A stretch of 64,000 bases of DNA from Jaenimonas drosophilae (GCA_030849065.1 JASAON010001657.1:173907-237906); one strand, 5' to 3'; shown: positions 30,234 through 39,306, counted from the first letter of the stretch. Made by a program: numbers and translations. Notes: generated by a model not told the origin, from the letters alone.

Positions 30234-32480
30234 TTACTCCGACGCCGACTCCCGAAATGACTGGACGATGGATGCGATCTCCTGGGCTGCCTCCACGGCC
30301 TCTTTGCGATCTTGAGAGCTCACCACAACCTTTGCATCGACCGCAGGAGATACGCGGGTACGCTTCTCTGCCGGGGTCACTGACAGCTGGAGCAGCGACG
30401 AGTAATGCGACCGAATCTCCCGCAACAATGGAATGGGTTGGGAGGCACCTGAGGTGGATGCTGTACCACCATCAAATCGTGAGATCCACACACGGGAGAG
30501 CTCCTCCGGGCACGCAATGACGAAGGTAGAGGGCTGATTCACCGAGATGAGCTTTCTCAGCAGCTGTGTTGCCTGCGCAATGGATGAGCGATTGCCTCGC
30601 AGTACCACAACCGATTGAGAGCGGAGCAACGTTGCCCGATCGCACTTGCTTGCGAGCTGAATCGCAGAAAGTGGGGAGAGAAGCTGGCTAGTTCCTCCCT
30701 CACCTTCCTCGGTTGGAATCGTGGAGCCCTCCTCCGTTGGCACATCGGTGTCCTCCATGACATCAGCCAGTGCTTCATCATGCGTCACCTCTGGATCCAC
30801 GATGCGTGCCGTCAGAAAGGGGTGCATGTTTGCCTCCACTGGAATACTGACCTCATTCACCTCCTGGTCCTCTACGAGACCCTTTGCGTGGTTAATCTGC
30901 TCCTTCGATCCGCGAATGACGATGGTATTATCCCGGCACACGAGACGAGCCCCTGATTGCTCCTCAATGCTTCGAATGGTGGCGCCCTTCGTGCCAATAA
31001 CGCGAACAGAGGAGCGGCGGTCCTTCAAGTGAATGGTCAGCGACTCCGCATGCTCCTGGCGTACCTTTGCCTCCTGCAGCAATGCTTCATACATGGAAAT
31101 GGCCTTCTTCACGGCAGGTTCACGGCCCGCAATGAATGCGATGCCATTCGAGATCTTCACCGACCGCACACCGCTCTCCATCTCCACCTTGCGGATAACC
31201 GATCCACCACGGCCAATCAAAACACTGGCGATCTGCGGGTCAAAGCGGAGCTCCCCCACATGGTACTCCTGCATGAACTCCTCCACAAGTATCTTTGCCT
31301 GACCCACCTGCTCCTCACTTCCCGTCAGCTCCAGACCTTGATCAGTGAACTTGATGCGGGCACCGCTACCACGCTCCATGGCGTTGATATTCACCCCACG
31401 CTCCCCAATGAAGTCGCGCTTGAGCTCCTGCCGCATGGGAACCATTACCCGCGTGTTGTCCTGTTGTTGAGAACCCTGCTCAACGATGCTCTCAATGGCA
31501 GCAATGCAGCTTGCCATGCCCTCCTCTCCTCCCACCACGATTCCTTCACCTGTTGGCATGGCATCGATGCAGAGAGCAACACCAAAATCAATCTGCAGTT
31601 GCCGGAGCGTGGCTCCTCCTACCCCAATAAGGCTCGCACGGCCGATTGGGGGATACGAAAAACCACGTTGCGGAAGCTGGTTGGTGCGAAGGTCATCCAG
31701 TTGGGCGGTGATGGCGCGTAGCTGAGTGTTGGTTTCTGCAATGCTCTTATCAATACCATCTACCGCCTCCGACTGCATTGGACGACGTGCGGCCGTGGAG
31801 GGGTCCTGCCGCATGGCGAAGATCTTGGCCTGGACCTTGTCAATCTCCTCACGAATATCACGGAGCTTATCACGAATCTCTCGATCCGACGCAAATCCAC
31901 TCCGCTCCAACGCCTCCCGCAACAATTCGCTGCAGCGTTGTACATCCGCCTCCTTCTCCTTCAGTTCCGCCTGGCGACTAATCATGAGCGACTCGTACTT
32001 GTTCACACGGTCCTTCTGCACGTCGAGCTTCGCCGCACCGCTCAGACGCTCCAGTTCACGCCGTTCATCACGGAGGAGCATCTCCGCCTCCTCCCCTGCC
32101 CGACGAAGGTCCTTTGCTTCTCCACTAACAAACCGCAGTGTTCGTTGAGCCTGGGAAACCGTCTCGGACTCAATCCGCAGTCGGTGAAGTTCCGAGTGAA
32201 GTTGGTCCTTCTGACGAAGCAGCGGCTCCATAACAGCCTCGCGCTCTTTTGCCGCGGCATTGACAAGGGGTCGCAATTCCTTCAAGAGTGTCGCCCGTTG
32301 CGTGGTGAGAGACTGGATGGTAGTCCGCAGAGCATCGCGCTGCTGTCGAAGCTCCAACTCCTTCGCCACCAATTCTTTCGTATTGACGTCATCCACCACG
32401 GAAAGGAGCATGGATGTTGGGAAGTTGGGAGGAAGGACCGCCGTACGGCCTTCATCAGCTGGAGCCAATGAACCCACCAT
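30234..32480 (-). CDS. Coiled-coil and multi-KH RNA-binding protein
   Basis: A 748-residue protein. An N-terminal coiled coil (about 30-270, charged heptads such as KELELRQQRDALRTTIQSL) is followed by at least four KH-type domains, each with its GxxG loop: IGVGG (285-289), IGERG (358-362), IGRGG (422-426) and IGTKG (495-499). KH domains bind single-stranded RNA; the tandem order recalls vigilin-type proteins, though those lack the long coiled coil. A further, degenerate repeat may follow near 600-690 after an acidic linker (EDTDVPTEEG). The frame extends to 32513, but that codon is GTG, so the ATG at 32480 is taken. The coiled coil suggests that it oligomerises on RNA. Confidence 0.85.
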   Translation of the reverse strand: MVGSLAPADEGRTAVLPPNFPTSMLLSVVDDVNTKELVAKELELRQQRDALRTTIQSLTTQRATLLKELRPLVNAAAKEREAVMEPLLRQKDQLHSELHRLRIESETVSQAQRTLRFVSGEAKDLRRAGEEAEMLLRDERRELERLSGAAKLDVQKDRVNKYESLMISRQAELKEKEADVQRCSELLREALERSGFASDREIRDKLRDIREEIDKVQAKIFAMRQDPSTAARRPMQSEAVDGIDKSIAETNTQLRAITAQLDDLRTNQLPQRGFSYPPIGRASLIGVGGATLRQLQIDFGVALCIDAMPTGEGIVVGGEEGMASCIAAIESIVEQGSQQQDNTRVMVPMRQELKRDFIGERGVNINAMERGSGARIKFTDQGLELTGSEEQVGQAKILVEEFMQEYHVGELRFDPQIASVLIGRGGSVIRKVEMESGVRSVKISNGIAFIAGREPAVKKAISMYEALLQEAKVRQEHAESLTIHLKDRRSSVRVIGTKGATIRSIEEQSGARLVCRDNTIVIRGSKEQINHAKGLVEDQEVNEVSIPVEANMHPFLTARIVDPEVTHDEALADVMEDTDVPTEEGSTIPTEEGEGGTSQLLSPLSAIQLASKCDRATLLRSQSVVVLRGNRSSIAQATQLLRKLISVNQPSTFVIACPEELSRVWISRFDGGTASTSGASQPIPLLREIRSHYSSLLQLSVTPAEKRTRVSPAVDAKVVVSSQDRKEAVEAAQEIASIVQSFRESASE

Positions 32481-32731
32481 GACAGCGCACAGGACCGAGA
32501 CACTACAAGCCACGAATGTGAATCAATAGAGCTTAAGGCACACACAAATAGTAACTTGCTTAAAGACAATGCGTCAACGCCCTAGACAACCTGTAGAAAT
32601 ACACAAGGGGAGCAATAGACGAAAAATGGTGAAACAGAGGAAAGATCCAGCACCGCACTCCATCAAGTATGTTCCATCATGATTTGGTAATGTGTTGGTC
32701 GCCCATCTTCTATGGAGGTGTGCAAGGGTCC

Positions 32732-33163
32732 TTACACATTGTTTGCGTCTGTTGAAGCTTCTGTCTCGAGTGTAGGGGCCTCGCTCCGAGACACCTCCTC
32801 AAGTGCACCTCCTTCCTGAGATGGTACCGCTGGTGCAACCTCCTCAGTCGGTCCCCGCGGAGGAAGAGCCGGCGGCATCTTTGGAGGAAGCGGGCATCCT
32901 TGAGAAGCGCTAGAGGAAGCCGTTGGTGCAGTCGGTGCTGGAGGCGGAGAAGTGTTCCACTGAACAGCTGTTCGTAGCTGACGTTCTACCGCACGTTTCT
33001 CGCGGGTCTCTCGAGCAAGCTTGGCCTCCAACCGCTCCAGACGCTCCAGCGAGAAGGATTTGATCGGAAGCAGCTTTGGTTTACACAGGAGCAACTGCAG
33101 CTCTTTTACTTCGGTATACACAAGACCCTTCTCGGGGAGCACCTCCTCTGGCGCCGACGACAT
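32732..33163 (-). CDS. BBIP1: BBSome-interacting protein 1 (BBIP1/BBS18)
   Basis: A 143-residue protein whose first about 50 residues match BBIP1/BBIP10, the smallest subunit of the BBSome ciliary trafficking complex. EVLPEKGLVYTE is followed by LLLCKPKLLPIKSFSLERLE, and the CKPKLLPxKSxxLExLE block is the family hallmark. The remaining 80 residues are Pro/Ala/Glu-rich, probably disordered, and make this protein longer than the animal one (roughly 90 residues). The frame begins with GTG at 33172; the first ATG is at 33163. In this window it lies near other cilium genes, which is compatible but not proof, since gene order here is not functional. Confidence 0.85.
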   Translation of the reverse strand: MSSAPEEVLPEKGLVYTEVKELQLLLCKPKLLPIKSFSLERLERLEAKLARETREKRAVERQLRTAVQWNTSPPPAPTAPTASSSASQGCPLPPKMPPALPPRGPTEEVAPAVPSQEGGALEEVSRSEAPTLETEASTDANNV

Positions 33164-33540
33164 GTACTCCACTTCACAAAACTGTGGGTGTTGTGTGTCA
33201 CCTCACTAAAACTAGTAAAGTATGCTAGTATCGCTGCAGACCGCTGAGACAACCAAGTGAGAAACCAGCGACAGAAAAAAAGAACTGTGAACTTAACTTC
33301 ATAAATGCACCTCTGGGCATAGGCCAACACCCATCCCATCATGGGAAGAGCGGCAGTGACACAAGTTCTCTCCAAAAAAAAAAAACGGGGAGGCAGCCGC
33401 CCGAGCACACGTACTCATATACCGCGCAAAGGCCGGAGCCCACCCCATTGCTTTTATACTGGGGCCATAGGAAGAAGGGGTTAATCTTATCACATGTCAT
33501 TCACCACTATTGGATGTACGTTCATCACGTTTTGTTGTTC
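33164..33540. other. Intergenic region, no gene seen
   Basis: About 375 bases, with an A-rich run (aaaaaaaaaaaa at about 33374-33386) that is a T run on the minus strand. It contains the BBIP1 5' UTR and the 3' UTR of the first redoxin copy. Confidence 0.5.
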
Positions 33541-34140
33541 TTAGAAGAGAGAGATCTCGCCGTCCATGCCCTCGGCCTCCTCCTCCTCAACCTCAACCTT
33601 CGGGCGAGGTCCCTTGCTCTCGAGCTCCTCGGAGGACATCACGTGCTTCAGCTGCGCCTCGAAGTTGGACTGAGAGATGGTGAAGGTCTGGAGGAACTGC
33701 TGGCGCCACGCAACCTTGCCATCCTTGACAATGAAGGCCATTGGGCAGGACATCACGGAGAGGTTGCTGATGGTGGCGTACTCCTTGCCGACGGCCTTCT
33801 TGTCATCGAAGACAATGTGGGCGGGGTCAAGGCGGAGGGGCTTCTTGGTGTTCTCGTCCACAATATCCTTGCCGAGGTACTTCTCAGTCTTGGCGCGGTC
33901 AGCATCATTGCTGATGGCAATGAACTCAACCTGGTCGCCCAGACGCTCAGAAAGCTGGGTGAACTCCTCGTTGCACACGTCAGCACCACGGTAGAAGGTG
34001 TTGAAGAAGTACAGCACGTAGGTCTTGTCCTTAGCAATGGTTACCTTGTCTCCCTTGATAGGCTCCAGGGCATCAATGCTTGGCGCAACCTTGTTGAGGG
34101 CGGCATCGTCGCTGTAGACCGTGACGTCAATGTCGGACAT
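33541..34140 (-). CDS. Thioredoxin-fold redoxin (AhpC/TSA-like), copy 1
   Basis: A 199-residue thioredoxin-fold protein of the redoxin/AhpC-TSA type. The strand YVLYFFNTF is followed by a single Cys (C56, ADVCNEEF) in the place of the active-site Cys, and MSCPMAFIV (C132-P133) supplies the cis-Pro loop. The canonical peroxidatic PxxxTxxC is absent, so classic 2-Cys peroxiredoxin activity is doubtful. The C-terminus is acidic (EVEEEEAEGMD). Start at the ATG at 34140; the frame is open further upstream but lies beyond a plausible acceptor (about 34150). Apart from one synonymous Gly codon (GGC here, GGT in copy 2; position 33559) the coding sequence is identical by eye to the next gene. Confidence 0.85.
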   Translation of the reverse strand: MSDIDVTVYSDDAALNKVAPSIDALEPIKGDKVTIAKDKTYVLYFFNTFYRGADVCNEEFTQLSERLGDQVEFIAISNDADRAKTEKYLGKDIVDENTKKPLRLDPAHIVFDDKKAVGKEYATISNLSVMSCPMAFIVKDGKVAWRQQFLQTFTISQSNFEAQLKHVMSSEELESKGPRPKVEVEEEEAEGMDGEISLF

Positions 34141-34414
34141 GTTTTTTGGCTGGAGAAATGTGGAAATGCAAGATATCTGGCCCAAACAATAGAAAATCAT
34201 TTCAAAAGAGAAGGAGAGAACTTGAAAACACACCTGCCACAGTCCCACAGCCAATGTGACTGGGAGCAGACAGCACAGTGCCACCCATTCATGGACTATA
34301 GATTCCCTACGCTGGAACTCAAAAAGAAAATACAGTTATGAATTGAATGAATGCCTGCCATTATGACGTCCATACGACATGTGGGGCAATCACTACAGGC
34401 AGTGCGTTAGGCTA

Positions 34415-35014
34415 TTAGAAGAGAGAGATCTCACCGTCCATGCCCTCGGCCTCCTCCTCCTCAACCTCAACCTTCGGGCGAGGTCCCTTGCTCTCGAGCT
34501 CCTCGGAGGACATCACGTGCTTCAGCTGCGCCTCGAAGTTGGACTGAGAGATGGTGAAGGTCTGGAGGAACTGCTGGCGCCACGCAACCTTGCCATCCTT
34601 GACAATGAAGGCCATTGGGCAGGACATCACGGAGAGGTTGCTGATGGTGGCGTACTCCTTGCCGACGGCCTTCTTGTCATCGAAGACAATGTGGGCGGGG
34701 TCAAGGCGGAGGGGCTTCTTGGTGTTCTCGTCCACAATATCCTTGCCGAGGTACTTCTCAGTCTTGGCGCGGTCAGCATCATTGCTGATGGCAATGAACT
34801 CAACCTGGTCGCCCAGACGCTCAGAAAGCTGGGTGAACTCCTCGTTGCACACGTCAGCACCACGGTAGAAGGTGTTGAAGAAGTACAGCACGTAGGTCTT
34901 GTCCTTAGCAATGGTTACCTTGTCTCCCTTGATAGGCTCCAGGGCATCAATGCTTGGCGCAACCTTGTTGAGGGCGGCATCGTCGCTGTAGACCGTGACG
35001 TCAATGTCGGACAT
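34415..35014 (-). CDS. Thioredoxin-fold redoxin (AhpC/TSA-like), copy 2
   Basis: A second copy encoding the same 199-residue protein (C56 active-site-like Cys, C132-P133 loop, no PxxxTxxC, acidic tail). Coding sequences differ only at one synonymous position (34433), yet the flanking UTRs are unrelated from the first base outside the stop and start codons. It has its own strong splice acceptor (35061). The 274 bases between the copies hold the 5' UTR of copy 1 and the 3' UTR of copy 2. Tandem copies are a usual way for kinetoplastids to raise mRNA level; the two UTR sets could give stage-specific expression. Confidence 0.85.
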   Translation of the reverse strand: MSDIDVTVYSDDAALNKVAPSIDALEPIKGDKVTIAKDKTYVLYFFNTFYRGADVCNEEFTQLSERLGDQVEFIAISNDADRAKTEKYLGKDIVDENTKKPLRLDPAHIVFDDKKAVGKEYATISNLSVMSCPMAFIVKDGKVAWRQQFLQTFTISQSNFEAQLKHVMSSEELESKGPRPKVEVEEEEAEGMDGEISLF

Positions 35015-35461
35015 GATTTTTTTTGTTTGATTGGAAGTGGGGAGGAGAGTGGGGAGAACTCTATGGTAGAAGAAGAGGAAGAAAAGAATGAAATGTGTTG
35101 ATTACAGCCTGGACGTACGCAGTGTTTCTATTCTTCTCACTTCACATGGGTAGTTCAAACCTTCAAGAAGGTCGACACGACGGATGGGAACAACATGACA
35201 GTGATCTGTTCACCATCAGTGAAACAAAGAAAGAAAAAAGTGCTTCTATAGTTGTCTGAGGATGGACGTGCATAGCGCACAGAGACGAATGAAAGTGATT
35301 GGGTTGAACTTGGCGAGCAGAGACGTGCATCCAGCTGCCGGAAATGTAAAAAGTATATAAAAGTGAAGATGAAACCAGTGAGGTGCATCTACATCTTTCT
35401 TCTGAGAAGAACAACAATAACAACAAAATGATTGACAATGCTGAACACCAACGAACATGCG
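35015..35461. other. Intergenic region, no gene seen
   Basis: About 450 bases with the redoxin copy 2 5' UTR and splice site, then A/T-rich sequence (35340-35440) that should hold the 3' UTR of the next gene. No frame is credible. Confidence 0.5.
35061..35092 (-). promoter_or_regulatory. Predicted trans-splice acceptor for redoxin copy 2
   Basis: The minus strand reads a pyrimidine run (CTTTTCTTCCTCTTCTTC) ending in TACCATAG, 46 bases before the ATG at 35014. Copy 1 lacks this tract, so its acceptor is different. Confidence 0.75.
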
Positions 35462-36991
35462 TCAGCGCCACAACATCTGGTGCTCAATTGGATACAAGGG
35501 AGCCCTCTCCTTGGCACTCAGAGTCTTGAGGCGAGACATGAGGAATCCATCTCGCACAAAGTGTTGGTCCACTGACGCAACCGACCACACCCGGCGTAGT
35601 GAATAGCCAAGAGCCACGCAGTTAAGAGGCCAAGTTGCTTCTGGTGGTGTTTGCCTCTGCCGTTGCGGTTGACGTGTAGCGTTGTTAGCCACCGGCTCAA
35701 CCTGGAGTGTCTCAAGAAGAACCTCCGCAGAAGATCTCCCATCCCCATGCACTCCTTTAGCGGCCACGGACAGCAGAAGGGGTGGGAGGCTCGATGGCAC
35801 CCACAACGGTTGGCCTGAGACGCCTCGCCATAACTTGAGCGTCTCCACCGTCATCTGTAGTAGAGAAAGCCGCAGATAATCTTCATCGCGTACACGCAGC
35901 CAGGCAACTACCTCCAGCATGCTCAAGGTCGCGCTGAGTGCCGCAGGTCCTACGGTGACGAGATCGACGGGCTTCCACGCAACAACGACTTTGAGAGCAG
36001 AGATGAGATCCATCGCGGCTTCGCACGCCTCCTCTAGCAGAATCATCTTGCGAAGCGGGGAGCACAGGATCCCATCTGGGCGCCACTCGCCAGAGTCAGT
36101 GGGGCTGAGACATGATACGGCAGATAGATGACGCACCGCCTTCAGGCGAAGCACAGAAAGCAGCAACATGAGAATGGGGTAGGGGAAGGACACGCCTGAG
36201 CTCAATCCAGAGTGCTGATCCTGATGACGCTGCTGCCTCTGGGTAGCCCTCACCAGTCGCTGACAGAGACAAAGAAGTTTCATGGCAACGCTCCCACATG
36301 CCTTCACCGCTCCACGCGCCTTCCCTGTTCCGGTTGATTCTGTCCCGCTGGACGCATACCTCTCTGCTACCTCAAGCAGCACCTCACACTGATGGTCAAG
36401 CAGACCCACAAACCAGGAAGCTTGTGCGGGGGCATGAAGATATGTCTCTCGGAGTTGGAAAGTCGGTGGATGTGCAGTACGTACTTCCTCCAATGAGTGG
36501 CACACATGCTCCAGAACCTCCAGCGCGGGGAGCCCATGAGTCCGGCAAACAAAGCGCTGCTGGTGCCTCAGACAGCGACGCAGTTGTGCTTCAAAGGAAT
36601 CCGTGGACCAATCTTTTCCGGGCACCGATTCTGCTCGATAAACACTTCGGTTAGGCGTTCCACTGGAAACTGGAAGCACAACGCAAGAGTCATCGTTGTG
36701 CATCGAGGGAGGAACAGGGGTGTTGCCCTTGGAGATGAATGGTAACAATGTCTGCCGCTTTCGTGGTGCCGGTGGCGTCACTACTGCGAAGGACAGTTGA
36801 TCGGTGGGGGTCTCAGAAGCCCCAGGAGTGGCTGTCCGAGATCGGCAAGCTCTGCGGTGCTTCTTCCTCTGAGTAAATGTCTTGGGATGCTCTGGCAATG
36901 GTGGGCAATGAACGGGATGATCAGCATCTGTCTGTGCCGTCTTCTGCGTGTTTTTGCTCCTGTCGTGAGCGCCTGAGCGATGAAGATCCAT
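35462..36991 (-). CDS. Hypothetical helical protein
   Basis: A 509-residue protein I do not recognise. The first about 130 residues are basic and polar (His, Arg, Ser, Pro, Thr) and likely disordered. The rest is Leu-rich and helical, with repeated amphipathic stretches such as FPYPILMLLLSVLRLKAV and LVTVGPAALSATLSMLEVVAWL, suggestive of an alpha-solenoid rather than true membrane spans. No signal peptide, catalytic motif or zinc site is visible. ATG at 36991 is genuine. Open over 1.5 kb with coherent composition. Confidence 0.75.
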   Translation of the reverse strand: MDLHRSGAHDRSKNTQKTAQTDADHPVHCPPLPEHPKTFTQRKKHRRACRSRTATPGASETPTDQLSFAVVTPPAPRKRQTLLPFISKGNTPVPPSMHNDDSCVVLPVSSGTPNRSVYRAESVPGKDWSTDSFEAQLRRCLRHQQRFVCRTHGLPALEVLEHVCHSLEEVRTAHPPTFQLRETYLHAPAQASWFVGLLDHQCEVLLEVAERYASSGTESTGTGKARGAVKACGSVAMKLLCLCQRLVRATQRQQRHQDQHSGLSSGVSFPYPILMLLLSVLRLKAVRHLSAVSCLSPTDSGEWRPDGILCSPLRKMILLEEACEAAMDLISALKVVVAWKPVDLVTVGPAALSATLSMLEVVAWLRVRDEDYLRLSLLQMTVETLKLWRGVSGQPLWVPSSLPPLLLSVAAKGVHGDGRSSAEVLLETLQVEPVANNATRQPQRQRQTPPEATWPLNCVALGYSLRRVWSVASVDQHFVRDGFLMSRLKTLSAKERAPLYPIEHQMLWR

Positions 36992-37212
36992 TTCAGTTCT
37001 GAGGGGCTGAAGTTATGTGATGTGGTCACAGAAAGCGGCCTTGCACAGAAAAACAATGAGTACGAGGTGGGTGAGAGGGGGTTTCATTATCACTGTGGGC
37101 ATACATGGCGAGTAGCAGCAGGGTTGTTGTGAAGCAACTCACACACGTCAATCTCATGTCATTGCGCTGCATGTTTCGGTGATGCACACAAGATGCTGGA
37201 GAGGGGACTGCC

Positions 37213-38259
37213 TTACATCTCCATGATGGCGCTGTGCGTGAGGAGGTAGTCCAGCAGCAACTGCGGGAATGCAAACCGAAAAACCGAAAGCGGTATGGAG
37301 AGTATCCTCGGTTGCCCTTCCTCGCAGTCTCCGTGTAGGATGTAGCGTACCACCAGTTGATCCTTCTGGGGGCGTAGCAACTCCTGAATGGTGGGCGTGA
37401 GGGAGGGGTTATCGGCGGTGGTTACACGTCGGAGTCGCTCAGACTCCTCCTCCCCAACTAGCGCGATGCACGACACAGGATCGGCGTAGGGAAGGCCATC
37501 GGCCGTTGTCTCGGGTGGAGCCAGGCCCACAATCTCAAGGCTATCCCCAATGTGGCGTTCTACATCGGTCAAGCACGCCACGTCGCCTGCATCAATGGAA
37601 AAGTTTTCATGGGCGCCGCTGGTGCGGCTGCAGGCAGATGCACTGTGCATCAGACTGACGCCAAGAAGGCTTCGCCAGGCGTGCTCTACCTCTGCAGCGG
37701 GCTCGCACACATCGAGCATGGAATCCGCAACCGCTTCACGACGGCGCTTCTTGGACGTTGGCTGTGCAAGGGCTGATGCGGCCTCCTCTGTCATGATCAA
37801 CTCTCCAAGAAGAAGCACAGAGGGGGCGTGATGAGCCTTCACCTCTCCTCCCTCACTGGGAGAACTCAACTTCCCGCGTCTCTCGTTTGCCGATGGCGAC
37901 GTCGCGGGATAGTCTCGCAGCACGATTCCAGACAATACTTCCACGTCAGGTGCAACAGGTTCCTTCTTCTGATCAACCTTCTGTTTGGAAGAGGCTGGTG
38001 GCGTAGTACGAGGGAGAGCTGTAGTAGCATCCACCAATCCATGGCGAGTGCGCCAGGCATCTATCTGTTCATCTGTGACCTGCATCTCGCGCTCATCAAT
38101 TACCTGAAGCTTATCTGCGCAGTATCGCACCAAATTGGTTCTGGGCTCCCACATACTGCTCGACTTTGGGTAGCCAGCCCATGTCACTAAATACTCAGGG
38201 TTTCCATCTTCTGGGGCTAGCCTTCGCTCACGCACTGCCTCAACTGCATAGTACTCCAT
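37213..38259 (-). CDS. Chromodomain protein with possible chromoshadow-like C-terminus
   Basis: A 348-residue protein that begins directly with a chromodomain: YAVEAVRERR, NPEYLVTWAGYP and SMWEPRTNL (residues 3-43). The positions equivalent to the HP1 methyl-lysine cage are aromatic (Y4, W27, Y30), so it may read methylated histone or a similar mark. The middle is polar with a basic patch (SKKRRR), possibly a nuclear signal. The last about 50 residues (VRYILHG, IPLSVFRFAFPQLLLDYLL) resemble a chromoshadow domain, where a P-Q-hydrophobic helix dimerises. This part is inference. The frame is open to 38421, but a strong splice acceptor at 38285 lies within the extension, fixing the start at 38259. 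Confidence 0.8.
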   Translation of the reverse strand: MEYYAVEAVRERRLAPEDGNPEYLVTWAGYPKSSSMWEPRTNLVRYCADKLQVIDEREMQVTDEQIDAWRTRHGLVDATTALPRTTPPASSKQKVDQKKEPVAPDVEVLSGIVLRDYPATSPSANERRGKLSSPSEGGEVKAHHAPSVLLLGELIMTEEAASALAQPTSKKRRREAVADSMLDVCEPAAEVEHAWRSLLGVSLMHSASACSRTSGAHENFSIDAGDVACLTDVERHIGDSLEIVGLAPPETTADGLPYADPVSCIALVGEEESERLRRVTTADNPSLTPTIQELLRPQKDQLVVRYILHGDCEEGQPRILSIPLSVFRFAFPQLLLDYLLTHSAIMEM

Positions 38260-38284
38260 AGAACTAGTACACCAAGGGCCGACG

Positions 38285-38313
38285 CTACAAATGAAGAACA
38301 ACAAGGAAGGAAA
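38285..38313 (-). promoter_or_regulatory. Predicted trans-splice acceptor for the chromodomain gene
   Basis: On the minus strand TTTCCTTCCTTGTTGTTCTT runs into CATTTGTAG, 26 bases before the ATG at 38259. It excludes the 54 codons upstream as coding sequence. Confidence 0.8.
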
Positions 38314-38508
38314 CGCAGCATTCACCAAACAACACTTGCCAGCACACGACACAACGTGGTGCATCATCCATATATGACAGCGACGACACTCACACTTGAA
38401 CGCGTAAATGTGGGAAAACAAAGACGGGTGCGTTACTCTTTACTACTGTGATACCTTCCTCTTCTGCATGGTACACCGCTGTCAATCACCGGAACAGTCC
38501 CCGGCTTG

Positions 38509-39063
38509 TTACAGCAGTTCAACCTTCGCGCCTAGCTTTTCAAACAAATCCTTCAGCTTCTCTGCGTCTGCCTTGGCCATGTTGGTCGCCACCAGTCCAG
38601 GGCACTTCTCCACAGCCTTCTTGGCATCGGCAATGCTGAGACTCGTCACAGTGCGTAGTTCCTTGATGAGCTTGATCTTAATTTCTGGGGCAAACTTATC
38701 CAGCTTAACATCGTACGTGTTCTTCTCAACCTTCTTCTTCTCCGGCTTGGCAGGTTCAGCTGCATCAGCTGGGGCTGCTGCTGCTGCCGGAGCGGCGGCT
38801 GCTACAACCACGCCGCCTCCACCGCCACCGCCAAGACCACGGAGAAGAGCCTTCTCATAGAATTCATCGGTGTGGCCCAACTTCTTGAAGATGAGTCGCT
38901 GCAGGTCCGACACCTCCTTCAGCGTGAGCTGGGCGTAGGAAGCAGCTAGGTCCTCCAACTTCTTGGAGCTCTCGGTCTGGGTGGCGCACCATCGTCGGCC
39001 CATCAGGGGAGTAGCGGTGATGCAAATCCCGCTAACTGCGGAAAGGCGACGAATTGCCAGCAT
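38509..39063 (-). CDS. MRPL12: Mitochondrial ribosomal protein bL12m (L7/L12)
   Basis: A 184-residue stalk protein of the mitochondrial large ribosomal subunit, which recruits translation factors. An Arg-rich presequence (MLAIRRLSAVSG, MGRRW) precedes the N-terminal dimerisation domain (KLEDLAASYAQLTLKEVSDL). A Gly run (residues about 76-82) and an Ala/Pro hinge follow, then the C-terminal factor-binding domain with KIKLIKELR, TSLSIADAKKAVEKCP and the LFEKLGAKVEL end. All are hallmarks of L7/L12. A clear splice acceptor lies at 39085 on the minus strand. Confidence 0.93.
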   Translation of the reverse strand: MLAIRRLSAVSGICITATPLMGRRWCATQTESSKKLEDLAASYAQLTLKEVSDLQRLIFKKLGHTDEFYEKALLRGLGGGGGGGVVVAAAAPAAAAAPADAAEPAKPEKKKVEKNTYDVKLDKFAPEIKIKLIKELRTVTSLSIADAKKAVEKCPGLVATNMAKADAEKLKDLFEKLGAKVELL

Positions 39064-39084
39064 CGGTGGATTATGAAGAAACGG

Positions 39085-39112
39085 CTACATGAAGGAAGAA
39101 AAAAAAACAGAA
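39085..39112 (-). promoter_or_regulatory. Predicted trans-splice acceptor for bL12m
   Basis: The minus strand reads a long T run within TTCTGTTTTTTTTTCTTCC, then TTCATGTAG, 22 bases before the ATG at 39063. Confidence 0.75.
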
Positions 39113-39306
39113 CATTGGGAAGCAGAGATCAGGTGTACACCAGCGTTGGAAGCTGAAGAAATATGGCACAGGGAGCTCCCGTTGCAACAGATTGCTTCGC
39201 CGAACATTGTCGGCTACAACACCCTGCGTGATTTGTGTTAGTGGACGCAGACACTTAGGCTCAGGTCATCCGCACAGCAATACCATAGAAGTAGTCGTGT
39301 TGGTGG

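Larger units (their letters stand above)
33541..35014. repeat. Tandem 600-bp direct duplication of the redoxin coding sequence
   Basis: Two direct repeats, 33541-34140 and 34415-35014, match over 600 bases with a single difference seen. The match ends at the start and stop codons; neither upstream nor downstream sequence is shared. Confidence 0.9.

Noticed and set aside
36750..36775. QTLLPFIS in the hypothetical protein at 35462-36991 as a PCNA-binding box.
   Set aside because: The spacing of aromatic residues does not fit the QxxLxxFF consensus.
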